64,000 bases of DNA from Epinephelus fuscoguttatus (lineage: Eukaryota; Chordata; Actinopteri; Perciformes; Serranidae): NCBI RefSeq assembly GCF_011397635.1, contig NC_064754.1, positions 30,360,543-30,424,542 on the forward strand, in the 5' to 3' direction. A model generated the notes under the pieces. It did not search any database, was not told the DNA's origin, and was given only the letters and a program-made list of their open reading frames with translations. Position 1 is the stretch's first letter; each line of letters begins with the position of its first letter. Both the position numbers and the translations under genes were made by a program. This document shows, piece by piece, positions 9,211 through 22,700 of the stretch.

Positions 9211-12200
9211 ATGAATAAACAACCAAGCAAGGAGAGTCTCAAGGACAAGGTGAAGGGGATCTTTGGGCTGGGACCCCCGCGGCCACCGAGCAAACAGAGT
9301 GAAACCAGACCATCAGAGTTCATCATTACGACTGACATCATCAAGGTGTGCACAAGAGACAGAGCAACTGTGCATGTTCATACACACTTGCCATGCTTTT
9401 GATTTTGCTCCCATCATGTTTTGCTTAGTTTCACGGTCTTTACTCTTTCCCGTGATGTTTTTCAGGAGCTTCATCCAGACTGCGGTTTAAGCAACCGTGT
9501 TCGCATGATGAACCATGTCTGTGATCTTGCCAAAACAAAAAAATTTGAGGAGGTGAGTCTGCCTTAGATGAGACAGTTTTGATACATGTTATCCTCTGTG
9601 TTTGTTAAAATCTGTGCATGTGGGGCGCCAGTGGCTTAGTGGTAGAGCAGACGCCCCATGTACAAGGCTGTTGCCACAGCGGCCCGGGTTCGACTCCAGC
9701 CTGTGGCCCTTTGCTGCATGTCACTCCCTCTCTCTCGCTCCCTTTCATACTTGTCTGTCCTATCCATTAAAGGCTAAAAAGCCCCAAAAAATATATATAA
9801 AAAAAAATCTGTGCATGTGTTGTTTTAGCATGCGGTGGAGGCTGTATGGAAAGCTGTGGAGGACATGCTGACTCCAGAGCAGCCACCTGAGGCCAGACAT
9901 GCTGTCCTGCAGCTGCTGAGGGCCATTATACAGGGACAGGTACGCAGAAACAATACACAAACATGCAAATACCAAATGTGAATGTAATTCTTTCTTTTCA
10001 TTTAATGAAGTCATGCTTACCGTTTATGTGAAGGGCGAGCGGCTCGGCCCTCTCAGAGCCTACTTTTTCAAGGTGATCAGAGACTACCAACCATGCAACG
10101 AGGACCTCTCTGATAGGCTGGAAGTCTTCAAGGCCTTAACTGAGAACGGGAAGGACATCACTTACCTGGAGGAGGACATAGGTAAAACTTTTAAAAAATA
10201 TTAGAGCACTTTAAAAGTTAGTCTGGGTCACTGTCTGGTTAACCAACATACGCCTCTTTGGTTATGAGTTGAAATGTTAGCATTTGGATACTAGATATAA
10301 AACACAGAATAAAGACTTTAAATGGACTTGCAAACAATGTGAGAAAGATGGGTCGAATTAGGTTGTGCACAAGTTTGTTTTACTTGTTTAAGCTAAACTG
10401 AACAACAACACAGCTGTAATGTTTGTAAATGTAACTTGTTAAGGCATCCACTGGTAATACTGTTTTCTGTTCTTGCTCTGTTTTCTCCTCTTCATCCAGC
10501 ACGTTTTGTCCTCCTGTGGATGGACATCGGTCTCACCTCCGATTTTCTCCATGTACTTGTAAATTTGGTGAAGTTCAACAGCTGCTACCTGGACCAAAAT
10601 GTCTCCATCATGGTCCAGTAAGTCAGAGATACAGACAGACATACACACTTATGTTTGTATTTTTTGTGGAAAATGACCACATGCATTTCATTTTTGCCTT
10701 CTCTCTTGTGCTCTCTGCAGAAAAATCTGTCTCCTGTGCAACAGAACAACATCCTCAACAGATATTGAGGTGGGCTTTTTTCCCCTTCATTGTACTTTTA
10801 GATTTATGTTAAACTGATGCAGCCATAACTGCAGTTTAACTTGTTTTCTATTGTCAAACGAAAAACAGTCAACACATTCTTTGTTCAAACAGCTCGTTAG
10901 CATTCAGCAGTACATGCTGTCCGTCCCTGCCCAGATGTTACTGTTACACATTACTGAGCCAATGAAGACAGTCAGAGGTTCGAAGGCTCATAAGTTCATC
11001 AAATAATGTGAGAAGAACTTTGTTCCAAATGTTCATCAAATGTGCAAAATCTGTCTTTATCTACAGTAAATCAGGTAAATGTAAAAAAGGATTAATAGTT
11101 ATTCTTGTCACTATTGGGAAAAATAAAACATTGATTTTGGAATAAATGATGAAGAACCCAAAATCACCCATTTAAGTCTACTTAAATTGTGTGGTCGCAT
11201 GAATATGGTCTTTGCACAATGTGTATTTCAAAGCGCCATGTCACCATAGCAAACTGAAGCATGCAGGGATGACAACTTGTTTATCAAAGTCTTTACCAAT
11301 TCTCAAATATTAGCAGAGTGCCTATTTGTGGGCCTGGACTGTTTATATGTAGTAACATACTAAACTCACCAGTTGTCTGCAGGTTTTGAAACACGGTGGG
11401 TGCGAAATTCCTTAGATCAGACAACAGTTTTCCTTTGTGAAGCTTGCAGATGTATTGAAGTCATACCGACAGACTCATAAAGTGCTGATTAGACTTAGAT
11501 GTATGAACACTGGAACCAGCATTTTACAACTACATAAATACAGTATAACAGGAAAATAGAAAAACATCAGTGATTTTTTTTGTGAAGTTGAGTGTGTGAG
11601 GCCTAGTTTTAAACAATCAAGTGGCAGTCTGGCGTAAAAGGTTTGTAATGAACTATGTCTTCAATAATGGTTTTATTGTTAACAAACAATGCTTATCAAA
11701 TCATCATCATTACTTCACTTTAGTAAAATGCACCACTACTGCTGTTGAATTTATGAACCTCAGAGTTGTTTTACCTTCATATTGTTTCTTCTTCAAAGCA
11801 CTGTGTGAAAAATTAACAAAGCTGGTTTGTATTCAACATTAGCCTCAGTCGAGTTTGGACTGCAGCCTTGCATACGATGAATGCTGATGTACTACTTCTT
11901 TGTGTGTTCTGTGTGTGTGATGTGTCCAGGTGGCACTACAGGTACTGGATGCGGTAGTTTGTTACAACTGCCTGCCCTCAGACTCTCTTACTGTCTTCAT
12001 CATCACACTGTGTCGTACTGTCAACGTCAAGGAGTTTTGTGAATCCTGCTGGAAGGTAAGAGAACACCCATACACATATTTACACACTCCAACTTTTTCT
12101 TGCATCTGAAGCCTCTGGTGTGAAAGGGCGCTATTCATAACCACCTCCTCTGATGACCTCTCCTCTGTTGTTCCACCTTGTTGTGCTGCTCTGTGCCTCT

Positions 12201-14279
12201 GCAGTTGATGAGGAAGGTGTTGGGGACTCACCTTGGCCACAGTGCCATTTACACCATGTGCCGCATAATGGAGGAGAGGTATTAAGCAGTTTAAGTGTAT
12301 TTCTGAGCTTAAGGCACATCATATATTATTGTGATGAAGTATGGTTCTCCTGATATGTGTGTCTCTCTGATTACCTACAACTTCCACTAGAGTGTACATG
12401 GAGGATGCACCTTTGTTAAGAGGAGCAGTATTCTTTGTTGGGATGGCACTGTGGGGTGCGCACAGACTTCCAGCCCTCAAGAACACACCTACACTGGTTC
12501 TTCCGTCTTTTTACAAGGTAATGCACACATACACATACAGTATATGCCTTCTTTCCCAGTCACATGTGCTGATAGTAAAATTTAATGTCTGATTATTTTA
12601 TCGATTTTATCCATCCATCCATTACCTAATTTCTCGAAGCCCAAGATGACACATTAAAAAAAAACAAAAAACTTTTTTTTGATTTGATCTTAATCCTGAC
12701 ATCATTATAAAAAACACCCCAGCAGATATTAATAGTTAGAGCAAATAATTTTTGTCTTGAAATGTGATTTAAAAGTTGTTGCAGATTAACCTTCTGTGGG
12801 CGCACTTATTGTTTAATTGTTCTCCATCTAAAATTGTCAAAGAAAAACGGCAGTTTTCAGAACAGAGTAGTCTCTCTTTCTGTCCAAAGATCACTCTGTC
12901 ACTTTGTGCTATTAAACACATGTATTTACATGAATGCTGCTGTGCCAAGTACAAAAGCGTTTTGCATGAGCTGCATATCCCTTTGTGTTCTTAGTGTTAG
13001 TCATACTACGTATTTTCTGTCAAGCAGTATCCGGTGTGACTTTATCATTTGTTGTGCTGTCCCGAGCTCTGAGCATTTATCGAAGAGCTGAGACTGAACA
13101 ATAATGATTGAATGATACACGAAAAATGACTAAATAGTAGGTAGTCTTAAAAAACAAGACCATACTATGAATGTAATACATTAGATGTGATAACTGTTGC
13201 TGTCTGACCTCTACCATGCAGGCCATGTCATGTGCCAATGAAGTGGTGTCCTACGAGATCGTCCTCTCCATCACCAGATTGATAAAAAAGTATGGCAAAG
13301 AGCTGCAGGTGGTCACCTGGGACATCCTGCTTGGAATCATAGAGCGACTGCTGCAGCAGATCCAGGTACACTCATACATACCTCACATGTGCACACATAC
13401 AGATTAAAATGCAGTTTTGTTCCTAGACTAAGTCGTCCGTCTCATCTGTCTCCACAGACTATAGGCAGTGCAGAGCTGAAGGCCATCGTATATGAGCTGT
13501 TAACCACAGTAGAGGAGCTGTATGAGCAGAATGGTTACCATGGCTCCACCGAGAAGTTTTTCAGTCTGGTGGAAAAATGTGCTGACAAGAGACCTGTTAG
13601 TTGTTTTGAGTTTCCATCCCTTTGGTGTCATCCTGTGTTCTCACTTGGTCCTCTAACATACTGCTGCTACTTTTCTAATCATGATCTTGTGTGTGTGACA
13701 GGATGCATCAGTGCTGACCCTCATCTCATACAGAGCTCAGTCTATCCAGCCAGCCAAGGATGGCTGGATTCAGAGCCTTCACCGCCTCATGGAGAAATTC
13801 TTCAGGTAGGACACACACAAAGATCATGTTGATGATATTTTGTTATTTTATTTCTGTGTCTTTTAGTTAACCATCGTCTTACATCTCTGCTGTACTATAA
13901 CCTTTCCTTTTTCTCTCGTGTTATCTTACCATCTCTCTGAAAGGAATGAGACCCGCAGCGTTATAAGGATCAAAGTGCTTCATATCCTGTCCTTCGTTCT
14001 CAGTACCAACAGACAGCTTTACGAGGTCTGTACGCTCACACACATGAACATTTCAGATGAATAGTTCATGAAATTCAACATGGTAAAACTCTTTCTCTTA
14101 TTTTGTTCTTTGACCTGTTCCAGGATGAGCTGATTGAAATGGTGGTGATCCCCCAGCTTAGTGGGATAGCTGAAGACCGGGACCTGGCCGTCCGAAAACA
14201 GGCCACCCAGCTACTGGTGGACCTTGCTGAGGGCTGCAACACACACCACTTCACCAGCCTGCTGGACATCATTGAGCGG

Positions 14280-14317
<38 letters not shown>

Positions 14318-17300
14318 ACAGCTGTTCATGTTGTCTAGGGCTGTCAAAATTGCTCAAAAATGAGTTTGAATATTCCTTCTAAAAATAACTCATAGGTTCG
14401 AACCATTTGAATTTTTTTTTTTCGTATTATGTCCACAAGAGGGCAAACTAATACAAGGAAACATAACTACCTGTAGGTATTTTTATTTCAACAAAAACGT
14501 CTTTGAAAACATTAACATACCTACACATTAAAACACATAAAACAATTATCTATAACATTTCGTTATAAACGACCGCAGACCTCTTGCTCGCCCCGCCCCC
14601 CTCTCTGACCCGTGGCCACACCGCCCGCGGAAGAGCTGCGAAGAGCCTCGAAGCACCAGACCGTGACCGGCTCGCGCCCTGCAGCGATCGTTTCGGTGTC
14701 CGGTCTATTTTCTGCGCGAGCCCCGAGCGAATGTGTCAAGCCGGGTGACGGAGACAACAGCTGGGAGCAGAACCGCTTGTCGACCAGTGTGGAGAAATGC
14801 GCGGCTGATGTGAACGGAAGTGCTCCGGCTTGTGCGAGAATTTCGGTGCGCTGCGCTTCACAGCGCTTGCGCGGGCGGTGCGGCCCAGGCCAACGGACAC
14901 TTGCGAAGAGGACAGCTGCGGTGGTGTTTTTTTTTTTCTCCACAATCGAATATTAATTTTCACATTCGAAAGTCCTTTTTTTTTTCAAATTCGAATTTAA
15001 ATTAGAATTTAGAATATTCGTTGACAGCCCTGATGTTGTCTCACTTTAATCCACATTCTGTCCCTTCCAGCCATGATAAGATCGTTCAAGTGTTTTTTGT
15101 CTGTGCAGGTGGCCAGTCGCTCTCTAGTGTGTTCAGGGCCCCTGGAGGTTTCTGAGAGAGACCCCACAGCAGAGTCTCCTATGGAAGACGTCCGGACTGC
15201 TATACTGGGCCTGCTGGAAATCCTGCAGGTACACACATGAGGACCGATCAAAATTGGTGTTAGGAGGTTACACCTAAAAAGCATTTGAAATTTGAATACT
15301 CAATACGGTTCTTATCTTTTACAAAATGCATTTGTTTTGATCTTTACAGACTTCTTAAATCTGCCAGCAGAAAGAAGAAAAAAATATTTCAGTGATTTTA
15401 GATAAGCTTGTTTCCAGATATTAATGCAGTCTGCCTGGTAGCTATCTGATGTCGTCTAAGGTATCTTTATATCAGTAATGCTTGTCAACATCAAAGAGAA
15501 TAAATATCGTAGCTACTGATAACCTCTCTGGAGTTTTATTATTTAACCCTAAATGATAAAACAGATGGTACTGAAAGGTTTTTTTTTCCAGTTGGAAAAA
15601 ATGAGGTTGTCGTAGGCATTGTGATTAACTTCCATCTATTTCTCTCCTGGCAGAGTAAACTTTACAGCCTACCAGCCAGTCACGCTAGTCGTGTGTATGA
15701 GTTACTTATCAGCCACCTGCAGCTTCACTACAAGAACAAATACTGCTCAGCAATCGCTTCCAGTATTAGACTGCAGGTATGAGGGGCTCATTATTTCTGT
15801 GCATGTTACTCCCTCTCCATTTCTGTTTTACATGCATATCAACTTGTTTTTCTTCAAACTTTGATTCTCCCTCAGGTGTTTGACTTCTTCCTGATGATGC
15901 GGGCAGACTCCCTTCACCGTCTTGGAGTCCCCAACAAAGATGGGGCCATGAGGTTCAGCCCTTACTGCTACTGTGACACAGGGTGAATACACACACACAC
16001 CATTTTTTCTCACAGTTCTTATCTGCATCTGTTTTGCACATTATAATCCAGACAACTAAATACTAACAGGACTGTTAATTGTTTCCTTTGTTGTTTCAGA
16101 GAGCCAGAGAAGCGAGTTGCTGAAAAGAAGCCTGCAGGGTCAACATCTCCTCCTGCTGGCAGCCCTGCTCCAGCCGCTGCTCCTCCTGCTTCGACTGCCT
16201 CAATACGTTCAGCCTACCTGCCCTACGCACCGGCCTTCAGTGTCCTCCTGCAGTGCCTCAAGATGGTATGTGCAAAATATTGTATTCAACTTACAGATAA
16301 GTGACATGCGCATAGATTGTATATAATATGATCGACGTAGCCACCTTTACTTCACCCATTGGTTTGAGGACTCTTGTTATGAAGCCCTAAAGTTTGGCAT
16401 TTTGGCTAAGATAATAAGAGATAAGATACACCTTTATTGATCCCACAATTGAGAAATTCCAGTGTTACAGCAGTCAAGGGGAAAAGGTCAGATTAAAGAT
16501 TTCAAAATTTAAAAAATGTAAAACAAACTAGGCATGCAATAAGAGTACAAAAATACAAGAAACAGCAATACATGATAATAATAATGAGCAGTGAATAAAA
16601 AGTGAGCAATGGATTAAAGTGAACATATTTAGTGCAAAGTGAATATCGTATGTGCAAATAAACAACAACAACATGGGGGTCAGTTATGCTTATTATGGTG
16701 TCCATAAGGTGTCTATAGTGTCCCTAAAGTGTCCATGGTGCAGTTTACTGTGAGCAGTGCTGGTTACGTAGCCTGACAGCAGCAGGCAGGAAGGACCTGC
16801 GATAGCATTCCTTCACACACTTTGGGTGAATCAGTCTATCGCTGAAGGAGCTCTCCAGAGCTTTTATCTCCTCCTGCAGAGGATGGGAGTCATTAGTCCT
16901 CAGAGATGACAGCTTGGCTGTCATCCTCCTTTCTCCCACCACCTGCACAGAGTCCAGAGAGCATCCCAGGACAGAGCTGGCCTTCTTGATCAGCTTGTCC
17001 AGTCTCTTCCTATCTGCAGCCGAGACGCTGCTGCCCCAGCAGACCACTCTGTAAAAGATGGCTGATGCCACCAATATGGCTGTTGCCATATTTGATTTTT
17101 GGAGTCAGAAGAGACAATATTTGTCTTACGCTAAGTGCTAGTTGGGTAGTATGGTGCATTTACAGCTATGGTTAACTCTGACAAATCTAATGCCATTTTT
17201 TGTAGGGAAAATGGGCTTTAAACTGATAACAATGAAACACACTTTTTGGAAAAACTGAATATCCATCTCCTTAAAGGGCCTTTTAGTACAACCATACGCT

Positions 17301-19703
17301 GGACACATGACAGCTACAGCTACGACACACTGTGAATATGGGGTTATGCCACGGTTACATTACCTAACTTATGTTGGCGCGGTTGCGACTTCTCAACAGT
17401 TGGCACCAACCTGTCACTCAAAACAGCACTGCCCTTATGTAGGTGTAACTACAAACCTTAAAAAAAATTGAATGTGTGAGTTGTATGAAAATTCACCTTC
17501 GTACAATTGTCATGATTGTTGAAATTAGCGATACAGGCCAAAAACATTTTTCTACCAGGCTGTAAACATGTTAATTGCTACTGTAAAATTTGGTGTTTTA
17601 ACATGGGAGTCAGTGAAAATTGTAGTCTGAGTGTCAGACTGAAGCTCCCAGAACCCTCAGTCTGACATGGCTTCTGTTGAAGGCGTTTTACAAGGGGGAG
17701 GGAATTTGATTTTTCCCTAACCAATCAGTAGAGATCAACGACTCACCCAGAATCTGACGTCATTAGTATCCATGTCTCGGTGGTGCCGAAAACAAGCAAG
17801 CATTGCCCGTTTAAAATGTCTCCGTCGTCGTGCACGCCCAGCTGCATCACGGTTAAATCCAGTTTAGCAGCTTCCTTAATTTGGTCCTCCATTAATGCGA
17901 GTAGTGGCGAAATACCTTGATAGCATCATTAATGTGGTCTGTAGGATCTGTAGCGGTCGCCATTGTTGCTATCCTCACCAGTTAACCCACCTGCGCACAG
18001 CTTGACATCAGCGTGGCGCTGATTGGCTAATTGCTAGACCCCCGGCGTTCATTGGTCCGTCCATCGTTTGGACGAGATAAATCGCAAATTCATTAAAGTA
18101 TGCCAGACCAGAGATGCAAGCCTACTCAGTTGAGTGGGCGGGGTCTGTGGTCTGGAACCAGGCTATGAAAATTGACTTGCTCTTGGTGCCAACCCCAAGA
18201 GGCCATTCGAGGAACTGCAGTTTTTGGCGCCTGCACGTTGGCTTAATTTTTCAGAGGTTGCCACTTGGACATGCTTGCAATTCAATGGCTGCTGTTTGTC
18301 TGCTGTATCTTGTAGAATAAATAACTGAGTATCGCTAACGCTCCAGGTTTTATCCCCCTTCATAGCAAATGACTTTACACAGTACACAGAAACACTCAAT
18401 GATTACAGGGATTTCCCTTATGTCTTAAAAGAAGTAAGACACAGTTTATTTTTCTTTTGTAGGAGACAGATTGGAAGGTGCTGAAGCTGGTTCTCGACAA
18501 GCTGCCGTGGACTCTGCAGTACAAAGTGCTGCTGCTCACGTCACCATGCAGCTTGGATCAGCTCTGCTCTACACTCTGCTGCATGGTAGTGCAAATAAAG
18601 ACACGTGAATGCAAATCTATACTTGCATGTCTGTACACATGTGAATTTGCTAGCGAAACCATTACCAAATGTCACTATACGTTGCTCAGTTCTTTGTCTG
18701 TGTGCTTGTAGGTTACAGATCGGATGATCTCTGAGCGCTTGAAGAAGACCCCAGAGGGATTCTCTCGCACTGATGTCCAGCTGGCGGTGGTTCCTGTCCT
18801 CACAGCGATCACTTCCTACCATAACTACCTGGAGCAGTCGAGACAGGTGCAAATGAAAGACTGTAAAGTCTGAATGAAATGGTTGACATCATCAGCAGGT
18901 TTCTTGGAAGCTCTCATGTTGGGTTTACTGACTGCCAGAAGAGCACCATTTGGGCAACAACATCCATTTATGGCTGGTGTCTGTATACGACACAGATTTA
19001 CCAGCCTCTCCACACACGTGCATGGGGGCAATTGTTTCCATGCTGGTATGTCATTAGTTAATTTCCTTTCCCCTCTACAGAGAGAACTGGTTCAGTGCCT
19101 CGAGACTGGCCTCATTTACCGCTGTGCCAAACAGTGTGTGGTGGCTCTTACAATGTGCACGGTGGAGATGCCTGACATCATGATCAAGCTCCTCCCCGCT
19201 CTTATCGTCAAGCTCACCCACATCTCTGCAACTGTTGCCATGGCGTCTCCTATGCTCGAGTTCCTCTCCAGTGAGCAACAAAAGCTTTTTTGAAAACTTC
19301 TTCAGTTCTTTTCTCAAAAAAGTTTCTTTACCCTTGTTAAGTGTTCAGGGCCAGTTAGTCACATCAAGTTTTTCTGTGAAGAAAGTATTTGTCTGATGTA
19401 TTTCTTCTGTTCTGTGTCAAAGCTCTGGTGCGCCTGCCCCATCTCTATGCCAACTTTGTAGCTGAGCAGTATGTCAGCGTGTTTGCCATCTCTCTACCCT
19501 ACACTAATCCCTCCAAGTAAGTGCTCATGTACACACAAACAAGTGTGTTCTCAAATGCACAGACACACTATGACCTGTTTGTTTCTTCCATTCCCATCAG
19601 GTTCAACCAGTATATCGTGTCCCTTGCCCACCATGTGATCGCCATGTGGTTTATTCGCTGCAGACTCCCCTTTCGTAAGGACTTTGTTCAGTACATCACA
19701 AAG
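9211..19703 (+). CDS. tsc2: tsc2 exons 1-23: N-terminal helical (HEAT-like) region that binds TSC1
   Basis: The first 23 coding exons give residues 1-920. They cover the tuberin N-terminal and central helical-repeat domains that bind hamartin and build the scaffold of the complex. Highly conserved landmarks are visible: [10 protein letters not shown] (about 37-45), [64 protein letters not shown] sequence and [19 protein letters not shown]. The exon encoding [11 protein letters not shown]...APAAAPP (16100-16265) is a Pro/Ala-rich linker that differs from mammals. Exons are short (49-190 nt) and introns mostly under 1 kb in this half. Confidence 0.93.
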
Positions 19704-22700
19704 GTGTGTGCCGGTTTGTCTCACTACCTTTATTGACTTATTTATAAGTTGGAATTTTCATTTCGAAATAAAACATCAGAGAGGAGAAACAATACAATAC
19801 TGACTGAAAGCACAAGAGCATAACTCCCACATGGAAATCAATTTCACCACTGTGCTCTCAGATCATCCTTGTGCTTACGCATTTGTGAAAGAAAATTTCA
19901 CATTTGAGCAAATATTTTCTTTTATATACGGCAACCTTCTCTCCCAGTCTTTTAAAGGAAGGACTCCAGCAGCTTTCAATTCATTAGAAACATTTGGCAT
20001 GCAGTCATCAGATAATACTTTTGAAGGAGCAGTATGTAGGACTTAAGATGATCCAGGCAGAAATGGAATATAATATTGGTAACTTTGTTTTCATTAGTGT
20101 ATAATTCCCTGAAACTAATAATCATTGTGTTTGTTGTTAGTTCAGAATGAGTCCTTCATATCTACCTAGGGAGCGGTCCTCTTCCACCATGTTGCACCGC
20201 CATATTCAACACTGGCTCTAGAGAGGGCCTTACACTTTTTTTACGTCACTTACAGACCACAGTAGTTTAGGTGGTTGCAGTCTGCAGCCTCACCACTAGA
20301 TGATAAATCCTACACATTGTTTTTTAAGGAATAGTTCAGCATTTTGGGATATATGCTGATTTGTTTTCTTGCCGAGCGTTAGATAAGAATCTATACCGTC
20401 TCTGTGTGTTGAATATGAAGCGACAGACAGCAGGCGGTTATTTTAGCTTTGGATAAAGCCTGGGCCCTTGAGTCTTGTGAATAAGATGTTGCCAGGCAAC
20501 CACCAGAGAGAGTCTGATAAGTTCCTCTGCCTCACTAAGAAATCTGGCACATAACCCGCAATAAAAACCATTTTATACTTCAGTCTTTCTGCGATTTAAA
20601 CAAACAAGCTATGAGGCAGGAAGTGAGCTTTAGAGGTGCTGGTAGGTTAGTTTTGGACATACTCAGACTGTTTCACCCCAGTGTTGTTGTGCAGTGCTCT
20701 CCTGGCTGTAGCTTTATATTTAACGGACAGACATTAGAGTGGTGTCAATCATCTCATCTAACGTTTGGCAGGTAAGCGAATAAGTATATTTCCCAAAAAG
20801 TCAAACTATTCCTTTAAAGTCTCCTAAAACACAAAGCTTTGGATAGAGCACTGCAGATGTGTGACGTCACACCATAACAGTGAATCTGGTTTATATAATG
20901 ATAAAACATTTTGGATTATATAAGCTTTATCTTTAATCTTTTGACGCTATTTTTAGCTTTTTTTCTTTTTAATTTTGCATCTCTATATCTTTACCTTCAC
21001 AACTTTTGTCTATGTCTTCAGGGTTTGCGATCCAATGCCCTGCTGCCATTCGATGATGGCCATGAGCAAAGTTCATTTCGTGCCCGAAGCACCAGCCTCA
21101 ATGAAAGGCCCAAGAGGTAAATCATATACGCACACAAACCCACACCTGTAAGTGCTGACGTACAAACCAGCAGCAACACACACAGCCCATGTGGCCATTG
21201 TTGTATTAGAGAGGTGGGGTTGCCAAGGTAACAAAGGGACTCGGCATGACTGGTACTGTGGAGTGATGGTTACAGTGACTCCTCTCAGGTTGCCATGGTG
21301 ATCTTTAGTTCATTTTATTTATTGTCTATGTTTTTTTATTTTAAAGTGTGTTCTTTTTCCTGCCATATTTTTATTTTTTAATTAAAAATTCACATTTCAT
21401 GTTAATGAAATACAGGGGTGGACAAAATAACATGAATGCCTGTATGCTATGATGTAATCTAAGGCAATAGCAATACAGTTGATAGTATTTTTTAGTTGGT
21501 ACTCAGAGAGGGTTGATTTATCCCTGTGGAAGGTTAGTCCCTGTGGTAGTAATTGAATCTTATGTATTTGTGTGTGTGTTGTTGTAGGGGATTGTATTAT
21601 ATTGTCCAGATGTTTGTGTTATTGTGTCCACCACCTGTAGCATATAAATTCATACTCATAGTGATAGTATGGGGGAAGAACTATCTGGTTTTCTTTCACC
21701 TGTTGTCACACCCCCATCTGACTGTTATGACCATAGTAAATACAGACTGTACATGTACACAAAGAGAAATACACACTTGGTCTTTCACACAGAGGTGTAA
21801 GGAAGCTTTCCTCAGCAAGGCGTCATTGTCATCTGTACATATTGTAAATGTGTGTCAGTTGTCCTTGTCTTTATCCCCCTAACAACCTATGATAAAAACG
21901 TTACAACACAGTGTAGGTGATGCCAGAGAGAAGGACGGGACTGAACACGCTTTTAACCAGCTTAGACTCAGCAGACTAACTGGGATGTTTGCTGTGATGC
22001 AGTTTTGTTTCCAACTGAGGGGAGAATCTACTGTTGTAGTGTTTCACTGCGGACAGAGGCCCCTGTGAGAAGACACTAATGTAGATGCGCTTTTTTCCAC
22101 ACGAAAACTGTTTTGAAGTGGAGAATGATTCAATGGCAGATTGAATTGCATAGTGAAAGCGAGGCTTGTAGAGAACCAATCTGAATGCAGATGGTGTCAT
22201 TATTCTTTAGCCATTACATTATACAGTCAACATTTACACCATAATGGTAAGTTAAAGCCAAACAACTTGTCTATTTTCACTTTAAAAAATGTAGTCTCCT
22301 CGTTAAACCAATTCTTCCACAGTGCATCATAGTGCACATTTAAAAGACCCCAAATAACTATAAACTGTACCCAATATTATTTAAGACAGCACTACACTCT
22401 CTAGATGCACCGTTACCAAAAGAATTTATTACACTGCTCTCCCTTTTATCTTTTTGTTTTTGGCTTTTTTGCCCAGCAGAAAGTTTTTTATCGAATCCCT
22501 TTTCCTCCTCCATTGTATAATTACACGTTATAGGGAATAGTGGGCGCAACCGCTTTGTATACGTCTTTTTTCCCAAGTCCTCTTAATCTTGTTTGGATCC
22601 CATACCTATAGTTAGGGCTGTACCACATAGTTTGAGGCTTCACTAATATTAGTGACATTTGAATTATTCATCATCATCATTGTAAATTTTAAACATTTGA

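Noticed and set aside
9623..9700. tRNA gene
   Set aside because: The A and B boxes are present, but the sequence continues into a SINE body with an A-rich tail and target duplications, so it is a tRNA-derived retroposon.
14563..14956. Overlapping open frames of 114 and 126 codons on both strands
   Set aside because: They lie wholly inside the hAT element in a GC-rich core. GC richness lowers stop frequency, and no domain is recognisable.
16745..17089. Small minus-strand protein gene of 114 aa
   Set aside because: It matches the C-terminal end of LINE ORF2 proteins and is followed by a LINE 3' tail. It is a dead fragment.
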